Shown: positions 28,572 to 43,518, counted from the first letter of the stretch. The stretch: 64,000 bases of DNA from Brevipalpus yothersi (GCA_003956705.1 QZCP01000335.1:1-64000); one strand, 5' to 3'. A program made the numbers and translations. The notes: a model not told the origin generated them from the sequence alone.

Positions 28572-28575
<4 letters not shown>

Positions 28576-28615
<40 letters not shown>

Positions 28616-28643
28616 CTTGTTTTTCTCTGTAAGTCCAATGGCT

Positions 28644-28697
<54 letters not shown>
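28576..28697. repeat. inverted (CT)n/(GA)n pair
   Basis: CT tract 28,576-28,613 and GA tract 28,649-28,697 lie 35 bp apart in opposite orientation and can form a stem of nearly 40 bp. Confidence 0.92.
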
Positions 28698-28700
<3 letters not shown>

Positions 28701-29198
28701 TGATCCAATGGCTCTTCTCTCTTTCTCTCTCTTTCTCTCTCTCAGTCCATGAAAAAGGGAAGAAGGAAGGAGAAACTTATCAGAGAAGGTTCAATTTAGA
28801 TTGTTGTCAAAAATAATAAATCAATCATTCGCTGCAGACCATTAAATCAGCCCTCGCGACCTTTTCCTCCTCCTCCTCTTCTTCCACCCTCAGGCCTGGT
28901 TCCTCTTTCTTTTTCTCTTTCTCTCTCTCTACATTCTACTGGCCAGCCTACCAGAGAAAGAATCAACTAAAGGAGGAATACATGCTCCCTAACTTGCTCT
29001 CTCTCTCTTCTCAACGTCCCATTGTTGATCATGCAAAGCATTCTCTTTCTCTCGTCAACATTTTCATGGTTTTTAAAGAGCACCCGAAAGCAACTGATTC
29101 TCTCTTTTATTAATCTTTAGGACACACCAAGAAAGAGGAGAGAGAAAGACTCTCTCACTCAATCTCGCCCCCTTCAGAACTATGGTTTATCATTGGCA

Positions 29199-29201
<3 letters not shown>

Positions 29202-29248
<47 letters not shown>
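29202..29248. repeat. (CT)n microsatellite
   Basis: Perfect CT tract of about 47 bp. Confidence 0.95.
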
Positions 29249-29249
<1 letters not shown>

Positions 29250-30327
29250 GTCTCTTCCTTGTCATCTCTGAATAGATGACTTGTGTTAACTATGAAGCCA
29301 TGAAGCATAAATCATCATCAGCCAAAAAGCCGAGGATAAACACACACACTGAGCAAAAAGGAGCTTGCAGCTTGAGCCATTTGAAGTAATATCTTCTCTT
29401 CAGCCCATCCTAAGATGGAATACATATTCTTTCTCTCTCTCTTTCTTATGTCTTTTCGTGAACTTTGGACACGAACAAGGTGAGAAGGAAGAGAGAATGT
29501 AAAGATTTTCAGCCGCCAGGTTTGAAGAAGACCTTTTTTTGGCGGGTTTTAATTGTAGCGTACAGCTTTTTCAGGTACATGTGTGCATGTGAGTAGATAT
29601 TTCTCTCTTCTTTTCCTCAGAATTTTCCTGATACTCATCCCAGCTAACACTTTGGACATAAATTTTAGCCAAAAAATCCGCCTTCCGCCAGGCCACTTTC
29701 ATGATAATGCTGATGGACTCGAAGTGGAAGTCCGTTGAACATTGAAAGAATGATAAGGAGAAGAGAAAATCATCAGAAAAAGGCCATTTCCATATGTGTA
29801 TGAAGAGCTGATCGCTCGAAGCAGTAAACCTTGTCATGAATTCATGCCCAGCCAAATCAGTCAGCCAAAAAGGCAATTGGCCTGAGAATGGACACAGTAA
29901 CATTGCATAATGATTTTCGACATACACACAACCAAACATTCATTTCGGGCTCTCTGGGCCATTCCAATTTGATGCTGCTGATCATCCGAACACACAGACT
30001 TACACGTTCCATGTCCAGAGGGTACATCAAAATGAGTAGGAGGTCTAACATGAGTCTTTGGTCCGCTCACTTCGTGGTCCCATAAAATGCTTAGCCCTTG
30101 GTAGCCCAAAAAGGTACCTACCAGGGAAAGGATAGAGTAGAACTTTCTTCTTTTTTTGACAAGGCGTCCAGCAGCAACAGCAGCAGTAGCAAACACACCC
30201 CACACACACTAGTCAATGGAAAAGGGCCAAGAGTGAGGTGAGTTTATGGCCCATGAGCAGAGGTCGTTATAATGTATTGCTTGTCGAAATGATAGCCAAG
30301 CTTTCTCACCTTCTCTTGCTGTGCCAT

Positions 30328-30330
<3 letters not shown>

Positions 30331-30391
<61 letters not shown>

Positions 30392-30455
30392 NNNNNNNNN
30401 NNNNNNNNNNNNNNNNNNNNNNNNNNNNNNNNNNNNNNNNNNNNNNNNNNNNNNN

Positions 30456-30513
<58 letters not shown>
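30331..30513. repeat. (GA)n - assembly gap - (CT)n inverted pair
   Basis: GA tract 30,331-30,391, 64 Ns at 30,392-30,455, then CT tract 30,456-30,513. The orientation switch across the gap means the missing piece joins two complementary tracts. Confidence 0.95.
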
Positions 30514-30515
<2 letters not shown>

Positions 30516-31683
30516 GTTACTCACAATGGCCGGTGGAAATGGCCAAAGATCAGGGCAATTGTGACAGCTCTATGTGTAAGAGAGTGGAAGACTTGAAATG
30601 AAGAAGTAGTGGAAGAAGAAGAAGAAAAAGGAGAATAAATCCATTCTGTGAAATATTTTTGACGTCTATGATTTAGATGATATGGGTATACCATTGATCA
30701 AGTAAATGTGAGTGTGAGTGAAAGAGAGAGAGAGGAAAGGCCGAAAATCAGGCCATGAACGACGCTCAGGCCGAATGTGAGAAGGCTGAAAATGAAGGCT
30801 CAATGAAAGATCAACTGGGAAAGAAGAGAAAGAAGAGAGAGAGAGAGATGATATTTGATGCATTTCGGGATGCAATAAATCGTCATAATCGTACTTCGAT
30901 CTGAATATGTGTTCAACCAAAAATGGCCTGAGCTATCCCCTCAGCATACACACACACACACACACACATATACAGACATACATACATATACCCATACGAT
31001 AGGCAACAGACGGACCTTCCGAGGTGGTCATTTATCATCATCAAGATGAATGTGAAATCCAGTAGCAACTAAAAAGAAGAAGAGAGACAGATTCTCTCTC
31101 CTCTCTCTCTTCTCCTCTTTTTCTCTCCTCTTCTCTATCTTTTTCTTTCCTTTTTTGAGCCTTATTTCTTCATCTCTCATCTTCCAATGATGATGAACTG
31201 ATGATGATCCGAAAGCACAAGAAAAACGTTGACAAGTTGTAACAAGATGATTATTTCCATTATCCAAAACAGTTGCATATAGAGGTGTAGCAAGTTGAAG
31301 GAATACCAGAAGCAAGAATGACGAGAATACTTTCCAGAAGTGAACGAAAAGAGAATATTTCAGCAATAATTAGATAGATATTGGACTAAAGAGACATACA
31401 TATGAAACCTCTCAGATGGATACAAGATTTATCTGATCCGATTTTAAGATGCTCTATTAAAATTTTAGTCATATAAAAGTATGTGTATCCAATTGATTGG
31501 CAGTATTTTGGCGTTTCCATGCTCACAATCCAGATGCCCTGACTTGTGCTCCAGGATGCTCAATATGAAAGTAATAGTAGAGAGAGAGAGAGACAGAAAA
31601 TATTATAGTGCCAATGATGACAGAACGTGCGACATTTTGAAAAGTGTTCATAAATTATCATTCAAAAATTCTATCTGCCAGTT

Positions 31684-31722
<39 letters not shown>

Positions 31723-32122
31723 AGAAGAAGGCTCATTGGACTGTCAGAATTTGACATGCCGAGTGTGGGCAAGCATCAGTTCCATGAAATGGGATGAAAA
31801 AGATGATGAGAAAGTGAGGCAAAAAGATGGGAGAAGAGAGAGAATATTTTTTTTAAGAAAGATGAAGAGAGACGATCTTTCACGCTTTCTCTTATCCATA
31901 TTTGGCCTCAGTCAGGCATCATCATTAATAATCTCTCGATTAAATGACTCTCCATCTCATTTTTATCATATTTTGCTCTTCTCAGCTCAAGATTGATTCT
32001 GATCAAGACCGATGAACTCACAAAAATCATTACTCCAATGCAATCGATGAGATGGATTGGCAAGATTTGAGAATAGAATACAATAAACAACAAAAATTGT
32101 CCCTCTAAATTTAGAATGTTTA

Positions 32123-32125
<3 letters not shown>

Positions 32126-32167
<42 letters not shown>
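32126..32167. repeat. (GA)n microsatellite
   Basis: Perfect GA tract of about 42 bp. Confidence 0.94.
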
Positions 32168-32172
<5 letters not shown>

Positions 32173-32673
32173 GCAAATCGCATGAGCATTACAAAATGTT
32201 CTCTAGTTGATAATATTCCTGTTTGAACATTTTTGTGAATTACGGAATACTTCACCAAGTACCAGTACCCAGTAGAGAGAAAAATCTAAAATATATATGC
32301 ACACAATTGTTTTGTACATCATTTGTATTCATGCTTGTTGTTTGTTCAATCAATTCCCAATTGAAGGTGTACGATAATGTATAACAAATTAACGCTTTAT
32401 TTCCATTCATAGACATCCATATCAGATGTAAGGGAGAGAAGGAATATGAAAGTTTTCATACATATAAGCTTAAAAAGTGACAAAAATTGTTGACAAGCCT
32501 GTGAGCAAGATATACACAAAAAAAAGAGATGAGCAACTCTCTTACCTAAGTACTGATGAATTTTCATAGTTTTACAATGTATATACAACACACACACACA
32601 CGCTACTGGGTCAGCACAACAGTATGGGCCTGAGGCCATATTTGCTACTCAAACTTTTCCTAATGGCTTTACC

Positions 32674-32676
<3 letters not shown>

Positions 32677-32712
<36 letters not shown>
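32677..32712. repeat. (GA)n microsatellite
   Basis: Perfect GA tract of about 36 bp. Confidence 0.93.
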
Positions 32713-32715
<3 letters not shown>

Positions 32716-33221
32716 AAAGAAAGGAACAGCAATCAAACATAGCCCGGTGCAGTGATTTTGATTGTTGTGATGCCTCTTCCTTCTAGCCTTATGTGTTCCT
32801 TTTGATTTTTCTTCTTCTTCTTCTTTCTCTCATTGAACTTGCATAAAATTTTCAGCAAATATCACTTAATCAAGATTTGAGAGCTTCTTCTGGTTGTGAG
32901 GAAAAATTTTGGGAAAAAAAAGATGAGCTTTCACTTCTTCTTGAGTGTACCCGAAAATGAACAGGAGAAGAATTAAGCGAAAAACTGAGAACAAGCAATG
33001 AAATGATTCGAAAGGAAAGCACCAACACACACACATAAGAGAGAGAGAGAAACCCTGTTGTAATTAAGCCCGCTATCTGGGATATTTTTGACAGTCATGT
33101 ATTTTGCTCTTTTTCGCTGTATTATTAGCTAAAGATTTGCCAGAATTAATCATTATGATGGATGGAATCATCATCATCCGTCAGAATCGTTTCTTCCACC
33201 AGAGCATGTAGAGAAAGAGAG

Positions 33222-33225
<4 letters not shown>

Positions 33226-33268
<43 letters not shown>

Positions 33269-33338
33269 AAAAATGAGAGGCAAAAATCGATCTCTCTTCT
33301 CTATGCATTCTTAAAGGTATACATTTACAAAACTTGCT

Positions 33339-33385
<47 letters not shown>
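33226..33385. repeat. inverted (GA)n/(CT)n pair
   Basis: GA tract 33,226-33,266 and CT tract 33,343-33,385, 76 bp apart in opposite orientation. Confidence 0.92.
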
Positions 33386-33392
<7 letters not shown>

Positions 33393-34118
33393 TCTCGATC
33401 CCACTTGCTTTTTCTCGCTCCTCATCCCGCCTTCTTGAATGCCTCCTCTCATGTATATATACTGTTTGGATACCTTCGAACAGCCCAGTATATACAGAGT
33501 ACGAGTGATACTTTTTCGTCAACGAACACACACACACACAACTTCAGATTCCTCATTCTTCTTCATCATCTTCATCTTCTTCTTCCTCCTTCTTCTTATC
33601 CATCTTCTCTTCAGTCAAGCTGTTTGTGTGCACATCCCTACCGTGGATCATCTGGAAGGGAAAAATGACAGAGACTTTAGAGTGATTCGCTCATCACTCT
33701 TTTGCATTTCACTCATTATATCACATTCCTCTCTGCCTCTCTCTCTCTCTCTGACTTACAGATCGGGTTCAGCCAAAAAATTTTCTCCAAGTGGCCTGAG
33801 GCCTCGTAAACAAACCCTAGAGAGCGGAAGATTATCCTTATTTTTCACTTTACGAAAGAGGAAAGGAGACTATTTATTACACTGTAGCACACATATATAC
33901 ACACATACACACATGATATTATTCCTTAGATGGGTTAGTTGGCTTAGGGTATATGTATGAATATTTTTCACTTACAGCTACTGACTATCCTTACTTTGAC
34001 TTATAGTTGAGTTCAGCCTTCAAATGAATCATCATCACTGCATCTCTTTCTATCAATATGATGATGATGGCATGTCTTTCCAAAATTCATCTATCGTCTC
34101 TCGTAGGAATTGAAAAGT

Positions 34119-34122
<4 letters not shown>

Positions 34123-34178
<56 letters not shown>
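34123..34178. repeat. (GA)n microsatellite
   Basis: Perfect GA tract of about 56 bp. Confidence 0.95.
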
Positions 34179-34181
<3 letters not shown>

Positions 34182-34856
34182 TCCTCTTACTCAATTCACT
34201 TTTTCTTCTTCTTCTTCATCATCAGCATCCCCATCATCATCATAATGTACATGTTCATCTTTAGCTTTTCAATCCATCTTGTATCACTTTTTTTTCTCTC
34301 TTCATCTTCTTCTTTTTTCACTCTCTCTTTCTCTCTCTCTCTCTCTCATCCCAAAACCCACTTCTTTGCCTCTATCACTTTCCATCCATTGGCATCTTGT
34401 TCATTTTTCTCTCGCTCTTGAGAAGCACAATTTTACATCTTCTCATCGTTCTCCTACAAGCTGCCAGAACGAGGTTGACAGAAGGAGGGAAAAAAGACTA
34501 GTAATCTCATTTACGATCATGGATCATGGACTAGTTGAATGGTGTGATATGTATTCGTATTTGTGTTTACATGTGAACAAGATTCAGTAAGATGAAACCA
34601 GGTAAGATTTGGTAAAAAGTTACAACATCAATCTGCTCTCCCTCTCTCTCTTTCTCCTCATCTTCCCTCATCTTCAATCTGGCAGCCACTATCCATACAG
34701 AATACACACACATTCACATACACAAGTTGATAAAATGATGATGCTAAGAGGAAAAGAGTGAGGATGTTGATTCTCCCAGTACATCAAGTTTTGAGGTGAA
34801 AAGTGTTGTAGATCAATCTAGATGAAAGAACATTGTTTTGACATGAAATTTATCCT

Positions 34857-34887
<31 letters not shown>

Positions 34888-35465
34888 AACTTTATCAGAG
34901 CTTCTTTTTTTGCTTCACTTTATCAAACATTGTATGTGAAGAGCGAGAGAGAGGTGCACATAAGAAGTAACATCAAACTGATCCTTGATGAAACAGGTAG
35001 ATGTGTTAGGAAGAGATGAGAAGGATGATGGAATGATGGAAGATCAGCTTAGACATGAGGATGAAAATGAATAAAGTGGGAGGTGAAATGTGGGGTGAAA
35101 GGAGGTCTTCCCGAAGTGTATACATGTTGTGTGTATGAGAACGATAGTGTGTGTGAGAGAGAGAGAGGGAATCATGTTTGAAAAATTGTTTCTTATCATA
35201 TTATGTAAAAATGTATATACACATCCACCATGTATACACGATCAAGGTATAGCGTAACAGTCTGTCTATTTGATCAAAGATGAATCATTGATTCTCATCA
35301 AAAAATAAGAGGCTGGCTTAGAGAAAATTTCTCTCTTTTTCAGCCCAAAAATAAATGATGATGAATATTCTTCATCTCACTTTCTCTACTATGCTCTCAT
35401 CCAATTGGCATGCCAATCGAAATTCTTTTCGCCCATTCAAGTCCGGTACATATGTGTGAATAGAT

Positions 35466-35468
<3 letters not shown>

Positions 35469-35510
<42 letters not shown>
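35469..35510. repeat. (GA)n microsatellite
   Basis: Perfect GA tract of about 42 bp. Confidence 0.94.
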
Positions 35511-35513
<3 letters not shown>

Positions 35514-38500
35514 TTTTTTCTCTCCCTTTTTTCTACTAAATAGCAGCTCAAAAAAAGGAAAATCATCATCCCAAATAATTAATACGATCGTGATTAGAAA
35601 CTCCTCTCTCTCTCTTCTCTTATTCACCTTTGTGATGGATCAAAATGTGAAGTTTGATTAGCTTGAAAAGTGTGGGGAAAAAAGTTTACCAGCAAATAAA
35701 AGTTTGAATAGGAAATGAATTAATTGAGATTTTGGACTTGCTGTATGTATGCGTATGTACTCATTAAGCTTGTGGTAATCGATACACACAGCATTCTTAC
35801 AGTGATGCAATGAAATACACTGGGACACTGAAGTAGGTGGTTGATGTGTAGCCTCTTACACCTGTCTATATGAGGTGAAGAATTTTGATGACTATACTTG
35901 GGCGATTTTGATTTCAATCAGAATTTAAAATCAGCACCTTTCGGGCAACATCCTGATCAGTCCGTGAATGAATTTGCAATCAAAAGTCATCAAAGGGATA
36001 GAAAGATATCAAGAGATAGGTGCTGATTGCGAAAGTTGAAACCAAATGAAGTGGAAAAAACTTCAATCATGAATCGGGACGTGCTCACCAGAAGGATCAT
36101 CAATTTCTTGATGAGTGTCCATAGATTTCAAGATAATTGACTTCAACGAGCAATAATGGAACTTCTGTATGCAATTCTGAGATAAGAATTTGAGAGTATT
36201 CCACACTATTATGCAATAAAATTTTGGCTGATGGGCTTTTTTGCAGCTATTATCATAGATTCTGAGGCCAAAATTTTCCACAAGAGACATAAGATGAGAT
36301 TGAAATGCTCTCTCCTTTCACATGCTCATTAGAAGCTCTGAATCAGATAGATAGATGTCAATAATTACTGTTAGATGAAACGGTTTGCTTGGGAAAGGGT
36401 GAAGATTGAGAAAAAAAATCAACTGTCTAAGAAGATCAATTCATCTTGAATCGTCAGATTATGTGTTGCAAAAGTTCCTCACTACTAATATCACCTCTCA
36501 AACTGAATCATCATGTTGCCCTGGATTCCAGGATGAGAGTAATTCATCAAATGAAAATAAGACCATCAAAAGTTGCGAGATATTTTTTTTCTCTCTCTCT
36601 CTCGCCGTATTATCGATAGAATCGAGGAAGAATGATAATCAGAATCGAAAATTTATCTTCATATTTATAGTTATCATGCAGAGTATCCACTTAACAGCTT
36701 ACTGGTGCTGATGAATGGTGACTAATTATTGGCCCCATGATGGAGAATAACTTGTTTTTTTATATTTATTCCATTTTATATATCTTTTCCTTCAAATTCA
36801 TGATATAAGTTGGAAAAATTGATCAGGGAAAAAGTTCCTCCAAGGAAAGCAATGAAGATGGAGAAGAGAAAAAAAAACAACACAGTACATACACACTACA
36901 CATCAGGCTAGTTGCGCTTTCGAAAATGGAATTGGTGAATGGTAACAGAAGCAGGAGTAGTTGGTAGTTAGTATGATCATTTAAATGATGATGATAATTT
37001 TCTTCATCACTTTATACTGTGGGCATTTTACTCACTCACTATTTCGGATGGATGGATGCTGAAATTTTGGGTATTTAGCATGGAGTGAAATAAAAGTGGA
37101 AATTAGAGAGGGAGATAGAAAAAAAGAGCAAAATGAAGGGAGAGAAAGAGCAGAGTCAGAATGTAACGGTAAAAAAGAGCATCAGACTCATCATTTAATG
37201 GAATAGTAATAGTGATCAGTGATTCACGAATTTGGGGACTGATTAAGACGAATCGAGATGGGAAGATGGAAAAGAGAGAGAGAGAGAGAAAAAGAGAGAG
37301 GAGATAGAATGCAAAATGAAGTATACAGATTGAAAGTCATAAAAAAAAGTACAAATGGCTGGCGTGTGAGGATGGAAGAAGAAGAAGAAGAAGATGTATA
37401 AAAGTTATCACGAGTGACTAGTTAATCACAATTAAAGTGGAACTAATCGGTGAGTCGTATGAATGAATGGTAAACATGGTAAAATTGGAAAAATATATGC
37501 ACACACAAAAGGTTGGAAAAGAAGAAGGAAAAATTTTCAATTCAATTTTATCTCAATTACAGGTAGATCACGGCGAGAAAGAGCAAATGTTTAGTGAAAA
37601 TTTTCAAGGAATAAAAATCTTATTTAAAAGAAGGAATAAAATAAAATATATTCTCCATTCTTGTTATCTTTCTCTCTCTCGTTCTCTTTGATAGAAGTAA
37701 AATTTACTTCTTCCTACTATGACTTGTAAATAAGCTATGCTCGATGAATGTTACACCAGCTGAAAATATGAACTCATAAATTTGAATGTTAAATCAAACG
37801 GAATGAACACAGACTACAAAGAAATTCAATCAAAAATATTTCAAAGTGTATATGTATGTGTGTGCCAGGGTTTATATATGTATATATTTATGATATTGAT
37901 TCAATCATGATTTAAGTAAGATTTCATCCCTTTCTCTCTCTCTTTTGGTGGGTATATTTGATTCCTCAAAATTTGCTTACTAGTAAAGTGATACACAAAG
38001 AGAATGTATACAATTGATTCATCAGAAGGTTTCCATCATGATTTAAAGGGATAAAAAAAAGTGGCAAATATAATCGATGTTAAAAAAGCTGGATGAATAA
38101 TCTATTTTGTAGTGGAAAATAAATATATCCAAATATATATATATCGAAAATCTGGCATCCATAAAGTAAAGATTTTCATCAAAACTAAGACCAATTGTGG
38201 CATAAAAGTAAGGAGGAAGAAGATGAAGAAGTATTTTTTTCTTAGAAAGGATTTTTTTCCGCAAAAAAAGGGGATAAAAAAAGCAAAATAGTATATATCA
38301 ATGAATAGAGTATACATATACAAGATAGAAAGGAATCATGGCATATTAGAAGTGAAAATCTTGAACAAAACTAATAATAAGGAGAAGAAGAAGAAGAAGA
38401 TGAAGATGGTGTGTCTGTGTGTATGAGTATGGCAAGATGAATGTTACTCAATGATGATGGCATCGGAAACGATTGAGAATAATAGGCGTGCTTGGGCCAA

Positions 38501-38560
38501 GAGAGAAGATGAAGAAGAGAGAGAGAGGGAATAAATGTTGAAAATGTATAGCAAAAGCAT

Positions 38561-38562
<2 letters not shown>

Positions 38563-38599
<37 letters not shown>
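38563..38599. repeat. (GA)n microsatellite
   Basis: Perfect GA tract of about 37 bp. Confidence 0.93.
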
Positions 38600-38600
<1 letters not shown>

Positions 38601-40434
38601 ACTTTTCTATCTATCTAAAGCAACTGGAATGGATCACGAAGTTCATAAGCCAGAAAAAAGTCATAAATTAGTGGCAACAAATATACCTTGATCACGCTAC
38701 TTTTCACTGGCAACTAGATAAATTAAAAAAGTAACCTTTGCTAGTCGATATTCACCGCAATTTTTGAATGAATGTATATGAATTCATTATCTTACATTCT
38801 TTTGCCCCCATTCAACAAACCAGTTCACTTGCCATTCTCATTCTCATCATCTGGTGGCGAGAATACATGGCGAATACATAGCATTCACTCACACACACAC
38901 ACACAAAACAAAATCGTGTTTTCATTTTTGTGCAAGTATATTTTTCACTGGTAGATACACGATTTTTATGGTAGGGAATGCTATAATTCTCTATTCCTCT
39001 CTGAAACTCAATCAGATTGTGGAAATGCCATATTTTTTGAGAAATGAAAGTAATATTCATCTTTCTCTTTCGCTCCCCCCACCCCCTCACTACAGGTTTC
39101 ACACACACACACAGTATTCCTTCTCCAGTCTATCATTCAATCCTCCTCCGAGTTTTTTATACACATCATGACTCAAATGCTCATATTTGAAAGGTTTAAG
39201 TGACTATATGTGAGTGTGTGGACCAATTCAAATGTCCTCTCTCTCTCTCTCTCTCTGGCAATAGCCATAATCGTTGGGATAGATTGGAGTAGAGAGAGAA
39301 AAGTTTTGAATGCATCTGGTGGAGCTGATTCATGAAGACAAATGACAAGTGATCAAGCAAACACTGTGTGAGAGAGAGAGAGAGGAAAAGGAATCGAAGG
39401 GAATAAAATCAATGGAGTTGAGGGTATACAGTTGGAAAATTATCTTCTCTCTCTCTCTCTCTCTCTCTTTGGTTGATGTTTTCTCGCTGACTCGATCAGC
39501 TTTCATTCTCTTTCTCCTCATCTCTCTCTCTCTCTTGCCCATCAAACAGTGGCTCACTTGGTTTTGGAGAAACAAATCATCATTTCAACTGTCATCGAAA
39601 ATGAGTCTCTGGATCGACATTAGACGGAACTGACCGTCAATCACCAACAGTGCCTTTGACCAATACTTGTAATGTTTAGGAAAAGAGAGAGAGAAGAGAG
39701 AAAGTGAGAGTGAGTGACCATGTCAAACAACAATCGGGACTGAGAACGATATATTCGGGTATTAGATTGTGTCATGAATCATTTGCTGGATACTTTCTCT
39801 CTCATCTTATTCTCTCTCTCTTTTCCATTGCCTTTGATCTCTCTTGGTGGCTACAAACTTTCTCGATCCACATTAAAGCAAAAGTCAACGAAACTCAGCC
39901 TCCCCCAGCCTCCCCTCGAATAGAGATCATATTTAATGATCCAAGCAGAGCAATTCATGACCCTAAAACTCGTGCACATCATACACACACACACACACAC
40001 ACAAACATACATACATGTACATTCTATACACTTTGAATCCATTTCATTTGCTTTTCTCACCTCTCTCGTTGATATTCTTTTTGCTTTCTTTCTTCTTTTC
40101 TTTTTTTTCTGGGCAATACCCTTGATGTTGCCACTTCAATTCATGCGATATATACACACACACATCGATGGATGGCGAATGAACATGCTTCTCTCACCAC
40201 AATCTCATGTCATTTGATGATATTATCAGGTAAATTTTGGGGCTCTCAATTGTAAGTGTCACGGATTTCTTGCCACTGTATTAACGGGGTTTACTTTAGA
40301 TATGGCGCTTATTGTGGTGGGCATTTTGGAATCTGTGTATGTGTCTGTGTTCATACATATGCGCGGTTGTTGGAAAAAGAGAATGTGTAAAGTGTGAGAG
40401 ATCAAAAGAATGGAAAATAAAAAGATTTTTCCAA

Positions 40435-40454
40435 AGAGAAGAGAAGAGAAGAGA

Positions 40455-40516
<62 letters not shown>
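40435..40516. repeat. (AAGAG)n merging into (GA)n
   Basis: About five AAGAG units run directly into a GA tract of about 54 bp (40,462-40,516), suggesting that one repeat grew out of the other. Confidence 0.93.
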
Positions 40517-40519
<3 letters not shown>

Positions 40520-40737
40520 ATAGAACATGGAATACAGAGAGAAGGAGAGAGAGAGAGACCGATTGATGGACAGTCAAAATCAGAGGCGAAGCAAGTGGAA
40601 TGAAATACGATGGATTCGAATCTGTTTGGACATATATCCAGAACTTTCCATCACCTAAAGTCCAGTTGTGTGACCAAAGTAAATCGAAATCTTTGCGAAC
40701 ACCCATCACTGTATTCATCATGGCGACTTGAATGATA

Positions 40738-40741
<4 letters not shown>

Positions 40742-40787
<46 letters not shown>

Positions 40788-40834
40788 TCTCATGCGTTTC
40801 GAAATAAAGAGAGAGAGAGAGAGAGAGAGAGAGA
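40742..40834. repeat. two (GA)n microsatellites
   Basis: GA tracts at 40,742-40,784 and 40,808-40,834, same orientation, 23 bp apart. Confidence 0.93.
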
Positions 40835-41337
40835 CAAGAATTGAAAGGCTGTCAGGAAGAAATGGATTGTGAGTGAGTGACGAGTGAGACTTCATCTCAC
40901 CCAGAAAAGAGAATCGATCCATCCGATCGATTCTGGGAGAATACATGTAAGTCGTCCTTTTCTGGTTAATGTTTGTTCCCCGGTTTTGGGTCACCTTCTC
41001 TCTCTCTCTCTCTCTTTTATGCGATTCCAAAGTGAACATCATTCTTGGCATGCTGTTTGCCGAGAAGGAAAAGGAGAAGATCATTGTTGGTGTGTGTATG
41101 CCTCTGATTTATTTTCCAGCATCCGCATCATCATCATTGATGTTCATCTTTCGCTTTATTTTTTTCTCCACTCATCCTTTTCTCTTCTTCTTCTTCTTCT
41201 CTCTCTCTCTTCATGGCCTTCCTTTCTTTATACTCTTTTTGCACTTTCTCACTAAGCATGATTGAATGATTGACTGACACTTTGACAGAAGATTATCTTA
41301 TTTGACAGGCTGTATTCCTTTGATTGCAAAGCTGTGT

Positions 41338-41371
<34 letters not shown>
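41338..41371. repeat. (GT)n microsatellite
   Basis: The longest GT tract in the window, about 33 bp; most other CA/TG runs are under 25 bp. Confidence 0.93.
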
Positions 41372-43518
41372 ATGTGTCAGCATTTATACCTACATGCTAA
41401 AAGAATACATCAGTAAACCGTAAACATTCTGTGAGGAATTTTTTTTCCTCCTCATCCAGACTAGGGAACAATCCACCATCAACATTGTGCATCATTTTTG
41501 CACCAGCGCCTTTTTTTCTACACACATTCTTTGCATACATATATATATCTGAGAGACCAACTACTAATTTTGGCATCATTTTTTGGTAACCATAAAAAAT
41601 CGTTATCCATCACTTTCTTCCTCTTTTTTTCTCATCTTCACCTCATCTTCACATGTGCACACTAGTGTGGTGTACTTGTGTCTTGGCAATTGAGCAAATG
41701 ATGAGTTTGATGAGAAAAGATGAGGAAAGATGAGAAGCTGACGAAAGAAAACAGAAAAGAGCAAAAATGAGCGATAAAAAAGTGTAAACACGAGCAAGTT
41801 TCTGAAAAGAGAAAGAATATCAACAGAATACATGGGGAAGCTGAGCTGCCATATACTTCCGAAACGATAATGTTCAGTGATGATGATTATGAATGTTGAC
41901 AATAAGATGGAATGAAGACGAAGAAGAAGAAAAGAAAGAGAGAATCCATGTTTCCATCTTATCTTATTCTTTTTACCTCCTCAAAAACCCCCGAAAATCT
42001 GATTTATCCACTCACATACACACACATACACAGTCAAGAGATGGTGAAGAGCTTCCATCATCCATCTCTAAGGAATGCAGCTACTGCTCCTGTTAAAATG
42101 ACATTGCATCAACATCTCGACATCATCACTTTCATCATCATCGAATCGAGCCATGATAATTTTTTGATATTAAGCTTCATCATCTTGAAGGTGATTGCAT
42201 TGAATGAAATTTCCTCCTCCTCTTACTTCTCAGACTATCAATACTTCCAAGCTCGAACGTGTGAAACAAGAGGCTGAGAGAGAGAGAAAGAACATAATAC
42301 ATGTTAGCTTGTGATGAGAGAGAGAGAAAGAAAGAAAGAGAGAGAGAGAGGAAGAGAGAGAGAGAGAGAGACTCACGGTGAGCAGTGGTCTTGCATAAAG
42401 AGATGAGAGAGAGAGAGAGAGACTCAATGAGGCTTGCAAGAATCATTTATTTTGCCATGAGATGAATGCAACTTCATTTTCATAATTTTAATTCATCTTT
42501 TAAGAGGAACCGAAATATAATTGAAGGCCTTTCACTTTTAATCATCAAATTGCCCATAAATCAGTGGAGCAGTCAAATAATCTATGACAACCGGTGAGCA
42601 AGAGAGAGAGAGAGAGCGAAACTCGAAGCGAGAGAGAGAAAGAAAGAGAGAGAGAATGAAATATCGTTTCATCTGAAGGCAACCTCAAGGCAATATTATC
42701 GTGCATCCATATTTGAACGATGGACTGAGAAGAGAGAGAGAGAGAGAGAGAGAGAAAATATTATTCCATGTCTACCTGAGCTCGATGATGGAAAGGGAGA
42801 GGGAGAGAGAGAGAGAGAGAGAGAGAAAAATATGACAGACCACCGAACCAGCGCCTTTGGGTGATCAAAATCTTCTAATGACACTTCACACACTCTGCAT
42901 GGGAATATGGAGAATGAAGAATATACACACACTCTCTCTCACATACACACTTATGATATACTTACACACACAACCATACCAAAGTCATCGATATTTATGT
43001 TCTTCATAATCATGGGGAATACATATATACAGAGAGGATTGATTACATTCACTCACCAGTGGGTAGCATTTCAATTTATCGTAGCATTCTTTTGAGCTAC
43101 AGATTTCTCAAAAAATATATTTCATATTCTCTGCCTTCATATTCAGATCACCATTTCTCTCTCTCTCTCCCTCACTCGTTCTTATTCTTCTCTGATTATT
43201 TGAAAACGCCATTCAATTCATGTCCATTGTATCCTGAGTGAAACATTGGAATCATAACAGTACATCAAGCTGCATACTGATCACTCAATGAATCAGATAG
43301 ATGTGCAGAGAGAAAATGAAAAATGTCTATCCAACTAATCAAATGGACACTCGAATGATTTTAAACAATAACACCATCCGATACAATACTACACCGATCT
43401 AATGTTTTCTCCCCATGTCTCTCCAGATGATCATAATTTTCTTCCCAATACCTACTTCCGGGTCAAAAGTGAAACTAGCGTCTATGTGTATGTGTGTCCC
43501 AATCAAAATGACATGTTT

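Noticed and set aside
29861..30205. Minus-strand frame of 114 codons
   Set aside because: Ala/Val-rich start looks like a signal peptide, but the frame has no upstream context, family match or codon bias and overlaps CA repeats.
31481..31996. Plus-strand frame of 171 codons
   Set aside because: Held open by GA tracts (RERERE); no conserved feature.
40296..41084. Minus-strand stop-free frame of 262 codons
   Set aside because: It crosses several (GA)n/(CT)n tracts that lack stops in every frame; the peptide is largely SLSLSL with no domain and no splice signals.
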